Shown in pieces: positions 17,771 to 29,937 of a DNA stretch of 64,000 nucleotides. The DNA is taken from the NCBI GenBank assembly GCA_905221605.1, contig CAJNDS010002001.1, positions 1,065,001-1,129,000 of the forward strand, written 5' to 3'. Source of the DNA: Symbiodinium natans. Its lineage: Eukaryota > Sar > Dinophyceae > Suessiales > Symbiodiniaceae. The notes beneath the pieces were generated by a model. The model did not search any database. It saw nothing but the letters and a program-made list of their open reading frames with translations, and was not told the DNA's origin. Within the stretch, counting starts at the first letter, position 1; the number at the start of each line of letters is the position of its first letter. The position numbers and the translations under genes were made by a program.

Positions 17771-17989
17771 TGAGCAAACTGGAGACATCTGTAGACCAAG
17801 CTTAGGCAAAACAAAGGTTTGCAGACCGGATCTCGACCTGCATTGTGCCATGATCCAGCTACAAGTTGCGGTACTTCGGTATCTTCGGTACTCAGGACAC
17901 TCCCAGCATAAACAAGAGCCCGAGGATTCCCACATCTTGATGCTGGCATTCTGGCCATTTTCAACTGCCATCACTCTTCTGAACTTTTG

Positions 17990-20190
17990 AGGTTATAAAG
18001 CTTAGGTACGACTTGACAGTGTAGAACAACGGGACCATGTGGGAAAATCAGTTCGGAGGCGATCGTGAGGACAACACAACACCATACCTGTAAACTTGTA
18101 AAGGACTCGGCGTGTTTGCTGGCTGTCGTACATTTTGCTGGCTGGTCCACAGTGCCTCCGTTGCTGCCTTGTCATATCTCAAGGGATCTCAAGAGTCTCA
18201 AGAGTTAAGGTTCTGGTAAGGCAGATCTGGAAATGAACTGGATTCAGCCCGAAGATGCCAAGGCTGATGCACGAATCAATAAGCCAGCAAGAAGCAATGA
18301 GGAGGTTTTGAGATGCACAAGTTGACATGTCATGCAGTCTATCACAAGTGACAAACTCGGACATGCCATGAAACAGACAACCATCCCGAGATGTCCCAGC
18401 TCATTGACAACTTGACGAAAAACAGGAAAAGACATCAGTGCGCACCGACCCCGCCCTGCCTGTTCTTGCTCTTGGGCTGTGATTCTCCGCGGAGTCCTGC
18501 AGAATGTGGAAGACATCCAGCATCGTGCACATAACTAAAATAATCAGAGAAGCCTAGAACAGATTCCTTCATCAGGCCAGATGAGGCACAGGATCATGGT
18601 AGTACCGTCTAAGGCCTCACGCTCGCGCGCCTGATCACAAGCAAACACGGCACTCAAGTGAGGTTTGGGACGTGGACCGACGCCAGGCTTTGCACCAAAC
18701 ATCCTGTTAGATCCTGCTAGCTAGGCTCTGCTAGATCCAAACATCGCATGGTATAAATCAATCGAAGTGCCTTTGTGACCGTGACGGCTTGTGTTCAAAG
18801 TTCCTGTGCTAATCCGCAGGCAGCCTGCACCCTGGTAGTGGCAGAATGAACTCGGTTTAGTTGCTGTTTGACTCAATCCCGTTGCGGAATGCTGCCCTTC
18901 GTGGCACAACTGCCCAGGCAGTTCCAAAGCGGCCTTGTTCAAGAACTCATCGTCTGTCAAGACGCATGCCTCTGTGACCTTGGTGTTGCAGCTAGAGACT
19001 GTCAGAAACCACCCGCAACACGAGGATTAAGCTGGGCTTGCATGCTGCCTGTTTTAGGTGCTCCTCCGTCAGCGTCGGCTTTGCCGACAGACACTTTTGG
19101 AGGTTCCTGTCGAGGGAAGCATGAAGCACTTCAATATCTGGCAGATGCCAGCAGCCTGGGCAGCCAGTCCATCATGATGTCAACCTCCCAACGGTGGGTC
19201 TAGGGGTTGGGGGCGTCCTGATGCAAGTAGAGACGTAAGTTGCTGGCGCAGAGGCTGCCAGAGTGCCCATCGAATACGAGCACGCCTTGATCCATCCAAA
19301 CTCTAGCGCTGTTGCTGCCTTGACAATAAGTTCAAAAACAGATCTTGCTGTCAAAGGGCCAATTATACGTTGACCTCCAGGTGCTTGCAGCTCCACATCG
19401 GTAACTGACACATCCACTGGCAGGCTGTGTTGCTGAGGCCTCCTTTGCCTTTGAGTCTGTCACATGTCGCAAGTATGCCAGGAAGGTAACACAGGCACTT
19501 TGAGCTCAAGCGAGGCAGTCTTGCGAAAGCGATCTTCCTGCACTTCCTGGCCAAGAACTGCTGCGAAATGTAGTGAGGTCTATTTCTCCAAGCATGGGCA
19601 GATCCTTGTTGCCCTGCCAAGAGGCAGCACCTCCCGCTATGTCTCACAGCTACATGGTGGCACCAGGACACACTGCAAAAGCATTTTCCGATCAAAGGGA
19701 GCTGTGCCTGCAGACATCAACAAGCGGCCAACACTCGTCTCATGCGCCTCTGCACAAGTTCGATCGCTGGCTAGGCACTTGCACAATGGTTGCTTGCAAC
19801 AGCTGGCCCCAGTAAGCATCCACGGTGGACTGCCACCGTCAGCACTGCCTCGAGACAAGGAAGGCTGCTCCGAATTCACGCGAGCCTGTGCCTGCCACCT
19901 GCAAGTCGTTCACAGAGTTGTTGATGTCGATTTATCTCCAGTTTCTCTTGTACCTTGATGATTGCATGAAGCCGAGCGCGAGCCGAAGCCATGCAACAAC
20001 TAACAATGTCACAATACCGCATTTTTCTAAGGGCAGTACTTGGCCATACTCCGCCATGACCTGCTGAGTCAACACGCATGCATTGAATCAAAACCACCAA
20101 AGGCGTTGTCCTTGGTTCAGCGTAGTTTGACCAAAGCAGTTGTGGGTCTTCAGATTCCAGAGTATAAGTGAGTGGCTGAAAATGTTAACC
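17990..20190. other. Possible exons of unrecognised minus-strand gene(s)
   Basis: Several minus-strand peptides look exon-like, for example around 19,340-19,420 (VSVTDVELQAPGGQRII) and 19,420-19,560, with a plausible CAG boundary between them. No family is recognised. 18,000-18,700 shows nothing I can support. Confidence 0.3.
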
Positions 20191-20194
20191 TTAA

Positions 20195-20750
20195 GGTCGT
20201 AACATGTCAAACCCGAAACCCTAAAGCCCTAAAGGGAAGTTGGGTGGCAAACCCTTGACTTTGAAGGAGATGTTGGGTGAAAAACAGAAGCCCCCCTAAA
20301 CCCTAGAAGGACATGTTGGGTGGCAACCCTAAACCCAACATCTTGGGCAGCAAAACCTAAACCCCAAAAGCAGAGGAGACCTTGGGTGGAAGGTAAAAAG
20401 GTTAAAAGGGGATGATGGGTAGTTAACCCAAATAGGCTGTTAATCCGAAAGCCCTAAATGGTTAACCCAAATAGGCTTTTAATCCGAAAGCCCTAAATGT
20501 TGGCGGCGATCAAGGTGGCAAACCTGAAGCCCTGAAAGGAGATGTTGGGCGTTGGGTGGCAAACCCTAAACCCTCAAAAAAGGGGATTGGGTGGAAAGCC
20601 CCCCAAACTCCATGGGGTCTGCAAACCCTTAAAGTACATGACTAATCCTAAACCCTAAAAGGTGCCTAGCAGCTAGCCCTAAACGGAGATGTTGGGTACA
20701 AAAGGTGGCAAACCCTAAGGTGACATGGCGAGAAGACGTGTAGACCCCAA
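20195..20750. repeat. Degenerate telomere-like tandem array
   Basis: Repeated units of about 35-60 bp combining aaaccctaaa with ggagatgttgggtggc. A ~47-bp unit (gttaacccaaatagg...) is duplicated near 20,423-20,500. This is the clearest of the three such arrays in the window. Confidence 0.82.
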
Positions 20751-21960
20751 AAAACACATCTAACCGAGGTATTTGGCTACTCCTTCGAGGGATCAGGCCG
20801 TTTCGAAGAGAAAAAAGTTGCAACCAAGCAGTTTTGAGAAGAAACCGTGAAAATACAAGCCAGCAAAAAACTACAACTAAGCGTGCCACCCCATAAAGGT
20901 GGCACATCCGACAGCCAAGCAAGAAGCGGAAAAGTGCACAACACCCCAGAGCAAAGGAGCAAACCTTGAAAAGTCGAAAGGCTCGCAGGTTCTTGAATCC
21001 GAACCAGCTGCCCAATCCAAACGCCACAAAAATGGCAAACCACAAAACTCCGCGGCAACAAAAGGCACGGCAAAATCCTGAAACCTGAACGGAGTGTCCA
21101 AGCTCGAAAAAAGTGGTCATGGTTTGTTTGCAAATCCTTGAAACTGACTTTGTCGTGGCGGTAAGTACTCCCAGGTTCCGCTCCATCGTTTTGCCAGCGT
21201 GTCCAAGATTTTATACGGTCTGGCAAAGGCTGGCCGGTGATGTGGTCAACAGAAAGATGAAACACTGAAACCTGTTTTGCAGGGGGCAGCCGGCCGTACG
21301 AAGGCCCACATCCGGCCTGAAGTTTTACTTTAGCACATGCAGGTGGGAAAAAAACAAAGCGGGCATGGCAAAGGGAAGAAGGGAATGAGATGGAAGCTAT
21401 TGCATCGCATGGGGCGCCACACGCAGTGGCCGGTTAGTGGAATCCTCACTGCTTCTGAACTCATTTTCTGAGATGCCGGCATTCAAGATCTGTAGAAGTA
21501 TTGTAAAACTGAGCTCTCACGATTTTCTGAATGTTCTGAGCATGTTCCCACGTGTTCTGTTGGACCCAACAGCTATCGGATGTGCCTGTCGACACTTCAA
21601 GTCCAAGCTGGTCCGCTGGCTCTCCAGTGCCTGCATCTGCGTGGTCTGCACATGTCTGCAGCACAAAGAGTAGACCACAGCTGACCACAGCTGACCGCAA
21701 TTTGGCGTTCTCTGAGCCTCATCTGGTGCCTCGAGCTTGCTCAAGGAAACTTCCACTTCCTGACAGAACTGTGGGTCATGCAATTGCATGCTTGAAACTT
21801 GCCAAATGACACGGTGATCACGAGGGGACCATTGTCTGGTTCTTGGTCGTGTGCTCCTTTGCTTCCTTTTGCAGTCATTGCCATCCCTAAACCTTCGTCA
21901 GTGGCTTGACGTTAGTGGCAAAGAATGGGTTTTGAGCAAGATCTCAATGCCACAAACATG
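20751..21960. other. No gene recognised
   Basis: Frames on both strands are short, without conserved motifs or a credible exon chain. The flanking minus-strand genes suggest that exons, if any, would be on the minus strand. Confidence 0.3.
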
Positions 21961-22289
21961 TCCTTACCCAGGTCGTTGGCAAAAAAGTGCCAATAAAGCG
22001 AAAGCAGATTCGGCCAGGCAAATTATCAGCACCCGCTTGCAGGTAGTGAACGGAAAACATCTGCTAGCAATCAGAATGGGAAGTTTCGTCTTTCCGCAAA
22101 TGCTTCGGCACTGCTTCAGCCACGCATGTGGGACAACACCAGCCTTCCACTCTCCCTGGCTACGGTTCTTTCGTCTGACCCCCCATCGCCCTCGCAGCTG
22201 TCCTGAACCTGCCTTTTGACTGCCGCAACAGCCTGCCGCAGCTCCTCCAGTTGTGATCATGTGCTCCCAACCCTGTGGAGTTTCAGGTA

Positions 22290-22600
22290 ACGACGAGTAC
22301 AGGAGCCCTGTGCCGGGCCTCTTTGCGCTGCTGGTTCTCTTCTTCCTGACATCAGCACAAGATAACACAAGCACATTGCTGAAACTTGATTGACATCTGC
22401 CTGCTTGCTGAGATTTCTTCTGTGAAGCTCGGACAGCTGCCTGAACAATCCATTCTGCATTTCGCAGAATGCCGAACGATGCTCCATGGATACAAAGACC
22501 AGCTGCTTAGCTCGTAGCTTGTGTTTTGTAAGAAGCGCCGCGCTCCCAAATTTCCGCTTGCAGAGGAAGCAGATGTATCTGGCCAACCAAAGCACTTGAA
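22290..22600 (-). CDS. RBM5/RBM10-like C2H2 zinc-finger exons
   Basis: Two consecutive minus-strand segments rebuild the characteristic finger of RBM5/RBM10-type splicing factors: YICFLCKRKFGSAALLTKH at about 22,520-22,590, then QLSELHRRNLSKQ at about 22,398-22,440, joined across an intron ending TTCAG. In that family the finger reads C-x2-C-x(n)-H with S-x-LH-x2-NL after it. A third segment, EENQQRKEARHR near 22,305-22,345, resembles the charged linker before the RDRAAERR and G-patch region. The exon donor after NLSKQ reads CAG|GC. RRM, OCRE and G-patch parts were not found; upstream frames (to ~23.9 kb) may hold other exons. The protein would act in nuclear pre-mRNA splicing, if the match is right. 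Confidence 0.6.
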
Positions 22601-22667
22601 ACAATGAACGTCCACGTCCATGTACTACAAACAAGCAAGAATACCTGGGGGCAACATTATCCGCCAT

Positions 22668-24330
22668 GACAGAGACGGCCTCTTTGCGCAGACATACACC
22701 TCTGTAGCCCTCTCGGCTTACATTGTGAGAATGCTGGAAGCGGCTGAGGTCACATCACTCTGTCAGCCTCCTCACATCTATGAGACAAACATCGTGCTGC
22801 CGTGCCACAGCATGACAGTTTGGAAATATACTTGGCTGAAGTCTTCTGATGTTTGTGTATCAGCCGTTGCATTGTGCTGAGAAGATGCTGGTTCCGACAT
22901 CGCCACGCTCCCGAACAAAGGCACTGAGGTTGTCTCAAAAGACTTTGGACTCAGTGACTCAACATGGGCAAAGCATGACCACGTGTCAAACCCATGTGTT
23001 TGAACAAATTGCTGCAGCGTGCTCCGAGATTGGATTGCATGTCCCTGTCATTTCCCTCATGCTGGCTGGAATGTGGTTCACCAATGGATGATGCACAGAC
23101 CTTTTACGCCATTTGCTCATCATGAGTCAGCTCATACCGTCTTCGCGACCTCGAACCGAAGCATGCTTTCGCAACAACACAACATGCAACTGAATTGGCC
23201 GCCTGCGCCTGGCCGAAATATTCACTCAGCATCCCGCTGCACAGGCTCCGACGACACAGAGCTCTGCAATGCCTGCAGGCGGAATCCACTTGCAGCCCCA
23301 AAAAACTCCACAACCACCTTGTGGACTCTTCGACAAGCCGAGGCTGATCGAATCGAAACCCCCGACCCATCTATGCACAGAGCATCACCTCGCTTCTTCT
23401 TTTTACTCTTCCATGCTTGTAGGCCTGACGCTTCCTGTCGCTTCCAAGTAGGATGCCGGGGCCTCAGCATCATCATTGGTTTGTTGGGCTTTGTTGCATG
23501 CTACTTTGCATTGCCTTGAGCAAATGTGTAAGCACTTGACCCAACACCGTCGCAAGCCCTTCATGGGTGAGGTCTTCTGCCTCATCGCTGGTCGAATCGC
23601 TGCTCGAAGACTCGCTGCCTCAGGTGACAGAAGAGACCCTCTGAGACCCTCTGTGCGGCATTATTGCATTCACTCTGCACCACTGGGACTGCTGCTGGAG
23701 CCTGGATCCGAGCCATTTGGCTTCTCACCTGCATTTTAAGGGCATCTGAACGCCCATTTGCGGCATACAGCTGTGAGGCATCGCACCTGCACCGCGCTGG
23801 TGCCGCATACGAAAACCTGGCGAACTGTCCAACGCTTTGCGAAGTCGTTTGCAATGGTGGACCAGGGCTACAGGATTTAGTTGGAGATGAAAGAGCCAGT
23901 GCAATCGCATGCAACTGCGCTGGAGCTGCCATCACGGGTGTTCAAATCAAGCGCCCAGTTGTGCAACCTCACAAGCTCAAAGAGAAGGAAACAGTGAGCT
24001 CTGGCCCTCTGCGGTGATGCTCATGCCCCTTTACTCAGTCGATGCACTCTTCCTGAATGCAGCAAGGACAGTCGGCAAACAAACAGCTCAATGCATTAGG
24101 AACCCACAGATGCTTCAGCACACCTTGGCGCAAATTTCCTCATGTTTCGAAGCCACAGGTGTGCCACCTGGCCAAAAAGCAGGAGGAGGAAAAGGCACAA
24201 GCCACCACTGGTGTGCACGGGTCTGCCCGAGCCTTCTCGCGATCTTTGCGAGTTCGGCACCAGACGTTCTCGAAGTTATCACGGCCGCCTCAAACTTGCA
24301 AAGGAAGCTGTACTCGGTACCCCAGCGCCA
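22668..24330. other. Unassigned, possible further exons of the splicing-factor gene
   Basis: Minus-strand stretches near 23,520-23,590 (AEDLTHEGLATVLGQVLTHL) and 23,680-23,800 look coding in composition but match nothing I know. They could be 5' exons of the RBM5/10-like gene or 3' exons of the JMJD6-like gene. Confidence 0.35.
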
Positions 24331-26050
24331 TGCCCAAGCATTTGCAGCTGAGATGCAATAGTTTTGGGTTACCGCAACACAGTCCTGTGATTGAGTGACT
24401 AACCATGGTGATTGTAGAAATTGCTCGAACTGTTTTCAGAGTAGCAGCATCTTGAAGCTCTTTAGGAGGACACCTCCAGGTTCAGAACACCGTGCCACCA
24501 GTCCTGCGGGATGTGCTCATATCTTCCAAAAGCAACTTTCAAAGGTAACTTCAAACATGCATTAGCCAATGCCCAGCGTGCCCAGTCCCCCGGCACAAAT
24601 ATGAGATCTCCAGCACGTTGAAGCCCTTCATAGACTCTGACCTGGAATCTTGAGTACACAAAGACAACAGAAGACCTGACGCACCACTAAAGAATCTTAA
24701 AACCGAGGTCATAGCATCTGGATATGCCTCTTTGATGCGAGGCAGCAAGAAATCGAAATACATGATGGCCTTGCAAAGAAGTGCTAGTCAGTGCTAGTCG
24801 GTGCTAGTATGGGGCAGCTAGTGGCAGCTAGTGATGGCCTCCGTGTCTTCGCCTGCAAAAGCACCGCTCAGCTAAACTCACCTTGACATTACTCAATTTT
24901 TAACGACATGCAAGCGCAGAGTTGAACAGAAACTACCTGCGTGCTTCGCGCTTGAACATCCAAACGGACTGCCGATTAGCTGTGCATATCCGGAGTCTTC
25001 GAACGTCATGCTTTGGATGCGTCATGCATGGGATCCGGCTGTGCGTGCACGCTGAACCAGGGACCACTCGCTCAACACGAAAGAATCCAAACAGAATCCA
25101 GCCTTTTGTCAGAACATCCTTGCCCTTTGCCTGCAGCTCTAGTCGGCTGGTCAACAGCATCCAAGATGGCAGATACACTCCACAAGTTTCCACAAGTCGC
25201 TGCACAGTGAAGTCGAGCGTCGATTCGCTTTGGAGTGCTTGGCTCGAACAGAACCCATCGCTTCACGCCGTGAGTAACAGCCTGCTGGTCCCGAAGTGCT
25301 GTATCGACGAGCAGATGGAAGCAGCCCAAAGCTAGCGAGTCATTTAGCCGGGTGACGTTCCACGCGGCCGTACCCAAGGGATCAGTGTGTACCTCAAGCT
25401 AGTTGATTGTGAGCTTTCAGAAAACGAACTGCGACCCAACAACGACCATTCACATTACATGGCTGTACTGTCTGTACTCCACTGTGTATCTTGTAAGACA
25501 TCGGCCGTTGTTCCAGACCTGCCACCAAGATGACACGCAAATTGTCTGCTGGCTGTTATTTGCACACCACAGCCTTTTCGGTCCGATGCACCACCATCGA
25601 TGAGGAGGTCGCGCATCATGATTCATTAATGCAAACCTCAGCACAAAATGCCACGAGACACTAGTGACTGACTGTGATATCTGCCGATTCTTCTGCGGAA
25701 GGTCTGTGGCACAGGCCAGTCGTCGGGAAAGAATTCTGGCATTTCAAAGTCAGACAACAAATGCCTCATGGCGCTGGTTTCCTGGCAAGCAACTTGCATC
25801 ACACGCGCATGCGCTGCTTGCCATTGGTTGGGAACATTGTGCAGAACACCGGCCGTCTCATACAAGCCAGAGTATCGTCGACTTTCGTTTCAAAGAGATA
25901 CAAAGGACTGTCCTCGTAGCCAGGACGGTACATCCCATGTATTCCCATGTTGGAAACTGCAAGAGCCCAAAGGCAGCTCTGAGAAGAGGGCATCTTTCTG
26001 ATGTCGACAATAGTCAACAAAGTATTTCATCTTCAACTGTATATTCCTAA
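24330..26050 (-). CDS. JMJD6-like JmjC Fe(II)/2-oxoglutarate hydroxylase, multi-exon
   Basis: Ten exon pieces follow the JMJD6 family in order: IQLKMKYFVDYCRHQ (~26,000-26,045), YEDSPLYLFETKVDD (~25,875-25,925), HLLSDFEMPEFFPDD, ARPPHRWWCIGPKR, VHTDPLGTAAWN (~25,343-25,392), AVTHGVKRWVLFEPSTPKR, FDFLLPRIKEAYPDA, YEGLQRAGDLIFVPG, DWWHGVLNLE (24,474-24,503) and CVAVTQNYCISAANAW. The iron ligands are present (His and Asp of VHTD, His of WWHG). Family members are nuclear lysyl hydroxylases acting on splicing and chromatin proteins. Introns at 24504-24587 (84 bp, GA donor) and 24385-24473 (89 bp, GT donor) are fixed by homology; the first has GGACTGG at both edges. N-terminal exons lie above 26,050 and were not identified. 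Confidence 0.88.
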
Positions 26051-26079
26051 GGCGGTTTGACATCGCTTTGTCCGACACG

Positions 26080-27567
26080 CGGCATGTCCGAATGATTCCA
26101 CAAAGTCAGCCCCCGGCTTGCCCTTGTCTGTTTTCCTGGCACGGCAAGGCGTCAAGAAGATCGAGAAAATGGGAGGGTATGGCAGACTGGAACATGACAG
26201 GAAGGCAAACATGCAAGCGACACCCAACTTTGAAATCAACATGACGGAACCTGTGGCCAAGTGAAAAGCAGAGCTGCTTCTAAAGTTCAGGAAGAAACTG
26301 GCCTCTCTTCCAACGCATCCAAGGACCATCGGCTAGAGGCTGGCCAAGATGAGCAGGCACCCTGACAAATTCTCGCCATTGCTTCGCATGACCTGCTGAC
26401 TAGAGAGCAAAGTCACAACCTCGATGATCACGGGTCTGGACTTGGCAGCGAAGTCCTGCAACGATTCTTCCCGTCGCAGCAAGACTTCCGTCGAGCACCC
26501 ACCACGATGCGGAAACAGAAGTCCTTGAGAAAGTCCTCCACGGAAAGTTCACTGTGTTTCACCTCACAAAAAAAGACGCCCAAGCACTGCCTCATGAACA
26601 CTCAGGCAAGCACCAGAGCTGCTCTCAAAACTCATGAACCCAAAACAACATGATCCGTCAACTAGCACTCTTAGGCATGTACCGTTCACACACTAAGAGA
26701 GGAGCTCGAGTGATGGGCAAAGTTTGGGCATCATATGTGAGTTCGCGATGGAGGACCTGCCAGACAGGCATGCAGACAAATGAACCTAATCAACCGCACT
26801 TGCCTCGTCTTTGTCCGCGTAACCAAATTTAGTCCACTCGCTCCTGGAAGCAGGGACGGCGCCGCTTGTGGCACACATGGATCTGGACGCAATGTTGAGA
26901 GGCTGGCGGTTTGATGTCAGTACGCTGACCACGTCTGCATCGATGGATTTCTGCGGCTGTCCTTCTATGCTGAAACCTGACATGCTTGTGATACAGAAAG
27001 GACACTCAAAAAGCACACAATGTCCAGCCAACTCAAACATGCCCACCAAATTCGACACCAAGCTGCTCAGATCCGGGAATGCCACGTGTCGGTTGCGAAT
27101 CTTTATGCGCTACCATCGCCGAATGTGCAAATTGGAATGTGCATGTACTTGACACAATGCATTGGAGTGCTTGGTGCCCTCTTTGCTGAGAAGGGCTGGC
27201 TGTAAACCTAGTGCAGGTGTCGAAAACATTGCCCACATGCTCTCAACAACTACGCTGAGCAAAACCTGCGGAAGAGGTCAACCGAAACATGATTCTCGCA
27301 CGGACTGCGCTTTGAAAATGGCTTGAGCTTCATGTCCACCTCTGCAGCTAGCTGCTTGGACAGGCTCGAGCCACTCTTGCCACAGTTCTACATCGCTGCG
27401 AATGGAAGGCAAAATCGTTGTGGAGCAGCGTAACCTTGGCTTTTCCTGAGCACCGTCTGTTTCGGACGCAGTCCCGCACGATCTCCCTGACTCAACCGGG
27501 TTTGTTCATGATCTACATGGAAGTACCCAGGTTGAATCAGGTTGCATCTTGCCAAATGAACGCTAGC
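26080..27567. other. Possible exons, otherwise nothing recognised
   Basis: Minus-strand peptides such as AFPDLSSLVSNLVGMFELAG (~27,025-27,085) have exon-like composition, followed downstream by RSEWTKFGYADKDEASA. No family match. They may be 5' exons of the JMJD6-like gene or part of a separate gene. Confidence 0.3.
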
Positions 27568-28437
27568 TCAGCGAAAAACCCGAAATATTTTATGCGCGGC
27601 GGATGACACCGTGTTCTTGGCACCGTTATAGCCAGCTTCCACAGTGTTGGCGACGCTGTTCGCGCCTTGTTCCGCCACGTTGCCGGTGGCCTTTGCGCCG
27701 CCTTCCAGGCGATCTTTGGCTTCTCCGGCCATCTCGATGGCGACTTCTCCTTGACCCTCAAAGAAGTCTCTTGTCGCTTTGGCTGCGTTTTCGAAGTTTT
27801 TTCCGATCTTTTCGACGACCACTTTCCCGTGCTGCAGAGATGCTTCTGATAGCTCTGCCACCTCCTTCGTCGCAGCATTGAAAGTCCCTTCGGCGGCATC
27901 TGCAATCACCTTGCCCACCTTCACAACCATTCGCGCACCTGCCTGTAAGAGCAGGAGAAGGTTCTCGAAGCCATTGCCACAGCTGTCATAGATGCCCTTG
28001 ATGGCAAAGCAGAAGGCCATCTTGTCATCCTTGTGCTGGAGGAAGACCTCGTGGTTGCCTAAGTCCGAAGCTGGGTTCACACCTTCCATTTTCGCATTGC
28101 CTCTTGATGTAAAGCTGAAGTTCACCCCGACACTCGTCAGGATGTCCACAACCGCACCGATGCCTTTGCCAAGGAGGCCAACCACGGCTTTTACCGGAGG
28201 GCTCTGAAATTTGTCCAGGATCTTTCGCTGGATGTCCGCCATCATGTTGTTGTTTGCGAAGCCACCTGCTGCCACGCTCACGTAGAGGCCAATCTCATCG
28301 CTAGTCTTCCTGAAGAGGGCGGAGGCAAAAGCGACTGTAATATCGAAGTCCCCGAACATGCCATGGGACCACTTCTTCAATGGGATGGTGATGCCAAGCT
28401 TGCCGTCAACACCCATAGCCACATCGTTTTTCCCCAA
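27568..28437 (-). CDS. Hypothetical protein with LEA-like amphipathic C-terminal repeats
   Basis: An uninterrupted 289-aa frame, unusual here because neighbouring host genes are intron-rich. Residues 1-150 look globular, with alternating beta-like segments (LGITIPLKKWSHG, FDITVAFASALF, VNFSFTSRGN) and a short FGDFDITVAF core. Residues ~175-280 are an Ala, Lys, Glu and Asn rich amphipathic helix with 11-residue-like periodicity (ATKEVAELSEASLQHGK, KDRLEGGAKATGN), as in LEA-type or apolipoprotein-like proteins that bind membranes or protect under stress. No signal peptide is evident at this Met, but an upstream exon could supply one. Function unknown. Confidence 0.65.
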   Translation of the reverse strand: MGKNDVAMGVDGKLGITIPLKKWSHGMFGDFDITVAFASALFRKTSDEIGLYVSVAAGGFANNNMMADIQRKILDKFQSPPVKAVVGLLGKGIGAVVDILTSVGVNFSFTSRGNAKMEGVNPASDLGNHEVFLQHKDDKMAFCFAIKGIYDSCGNGFENLLLLLQAGARMVVKVGKVIADAAEGTFNAATKEVAELSEASLQHGKVVVEKIGKNFENAAKATRDFFEGQGEVAIEMAGEAKDRLEGGAKATGNVAEQGANSVANTVEAGYNGAKNTVSSAAHKIFRVFR

Positions 28438-28481
28438 ACAGTTCTACTGTTGGGGTCCAAATTCGTTTAAGGAATTGCCGG

Positions 28482-29275
28482 CATTCTGGTCTCCCTTTGT
28501 CTCCCTTTGTCTCCCTTCATGTGGGTGGCCTTTGCCGGGTTCCTGGCCGTCTTGTCTGTCTCCCTTTGTCTCCCTTCATGCGGGTGGCCTTTGCCGGGTT
28601 CCTGAGCGTCTTGTCTTCCTTTGTTTCCCTTTGTCTCCCTTTGTCTCTCTTCATGTGGTGGCCTTGCCGGGTTCCTGGGCATCTTGTCTCCCTTTGTCTC
28701 CCTTTGTCTCCCTTCTTGTGGGTGGCCTTTGCCGGGTTCTTGAGCGTCTTGTCTCCCTTTGTCTCCCTGTCTCCCTTCATGTGGGTGGCCTTGCCGGGTT
28801 CCTGGGCGTCTTGTGTCTCCCTTTGTCTCCCTTTGTCTCCCTTCATGTGGGTGGCCTTTGCCGGGTTCCTGGGTTTTGTGTCCCTTCATGCGGTTGGCCT
28901 TTGCCGGGTTCCCTCCCTTTGTCTCCCTTTGTCTCCCTTCATGTGGGTGGCCTTTGCCGGGCTTTGCCTCCCTTCATGTGGTGGCCTTGCCGGGTTCCTG
29001 GGCGTCTTGTCTCCCTTTGTCTCCCTTTCTTTGTCTCCCGCCGGGTTCCTGGGCGTCTTGTCCCCTTGTCTCCCTTTGTGTCCCTTCACGCGGGTGGCCT
29101 TTGCCGGGTTCCTGAGCGTCGTGTCTCCCTTTGTCTCCCTTTGTCTCCCTGTGTCTCCCTTTGTCTCCCTTCATGTGGGTGGCCTTTGCCGTGTTCCTCA
29201 GCTTTACGTGGGCGGGTTTCCCTTTGTCTCCCTTTGTGTCCCTTCACGCAGGCGGCCTTTGCCGGGTTCCCGCAA
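28482..29275. repeat. Hierarchical minisatellite
   Basis: Roughly a dozen units of about 55-85 bp: a variable number of ctccctttgt decamers, then cttcatgtgggtggcctttgccgggttcctgggcgtcttgt. The inner decamer copy number changes from unit to unit. Long open frames on both strands here (e.g. 28,358-29,287 plus) are artefacts of the repeat. Confidence 0.93.
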
Positions 29276-29510
29276 GCAAGCAAGTAAACAAGCAAGCAAA
29301 CGCGCAAGCAAGCAAGCAAACAAAAAACCAAACAAACACCGAAGCAAAGTACCCAAGCAAGCAAGCAACCTTATGGAAACCCATCGTGCGAAAGCAAGCA
29401 AGCAAGTAACCAAGCGGCGACGGGAGCAAGCGAGCAAGGAAGCAAGCAACCAAACAAGCAGGAGCGAAGCAAAGCCATCCCGCACGCAAGCAAGCAAGCA
29501 ATCTTATTGA
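29276..29510. repeat. (CAAG)n microsatellite region
   Basis: Blocks of caag/caaa repeats interrupted by short unique pieces; an 18-base piece (attgaaatccatcgtgcg-like) recurs near 29,376-29,393 and 29,505-29,522. Confidence 0.85.
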
Positions 29511-29880
29511 AATCCATCGTGCGAGCGGAGTGGCGGGGGGGTGGGGGGGTGCGCTCCCCCTCAACCCCCCGCTGCTTTGGCCGTGCGAGCATAAAGCGTA
29601 TGAGTCTTTCATTGCGCTTGCAAAGGGGCAAGATACGCATTACTGCGGACGGTTTCAACAGGATTCATACGCGTTACGCTTGCCCGGCTAAACAAATGCG
29701 GGGGGTTGGGGCCCCTTTGCAAACACAACGCTCGCGCGATGGGTGCGCTTGCACGGCTAAAAAAGCGAGGGGTTGCGGGAAGGGGGGGCACAGCCCCCCC
29801 CCCCCCCGCGCAGTAGTGCCTGGTACTGTCCTTCTTTCGCTGTTACCATCTGCAGTGGCTAAAGCTATATAGAAGACGTG
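29511..29880. repeat. G/C-homopolymer-rich low-complexity region
   Basis: Contains ggggggg and ccccccccc runs (near 29,536-29,550 and 29,794-29,808) and recurring gcgcttgcacggctaaa / gcttgcccggctaaa pieces. No coding potential accepted. Confidence 0.6.
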
Positions 29881-29937
29881 ACGGGCTTGTGTGAGAAGCA
29901 TGGCTGCCTGAACAGTTCCTGGGTTGCGTTTGTCTGA

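Noticed and set aside
28358-29510. Long plus-strand frames of 309 and 337 codons rich in SPFVSL and GGLCRVP repeats
   Set aside because: They are produced by the minisatellite and the adjacent CAAG array; unit lengths keep frames open by chance, and several frames are open at once on both strands.
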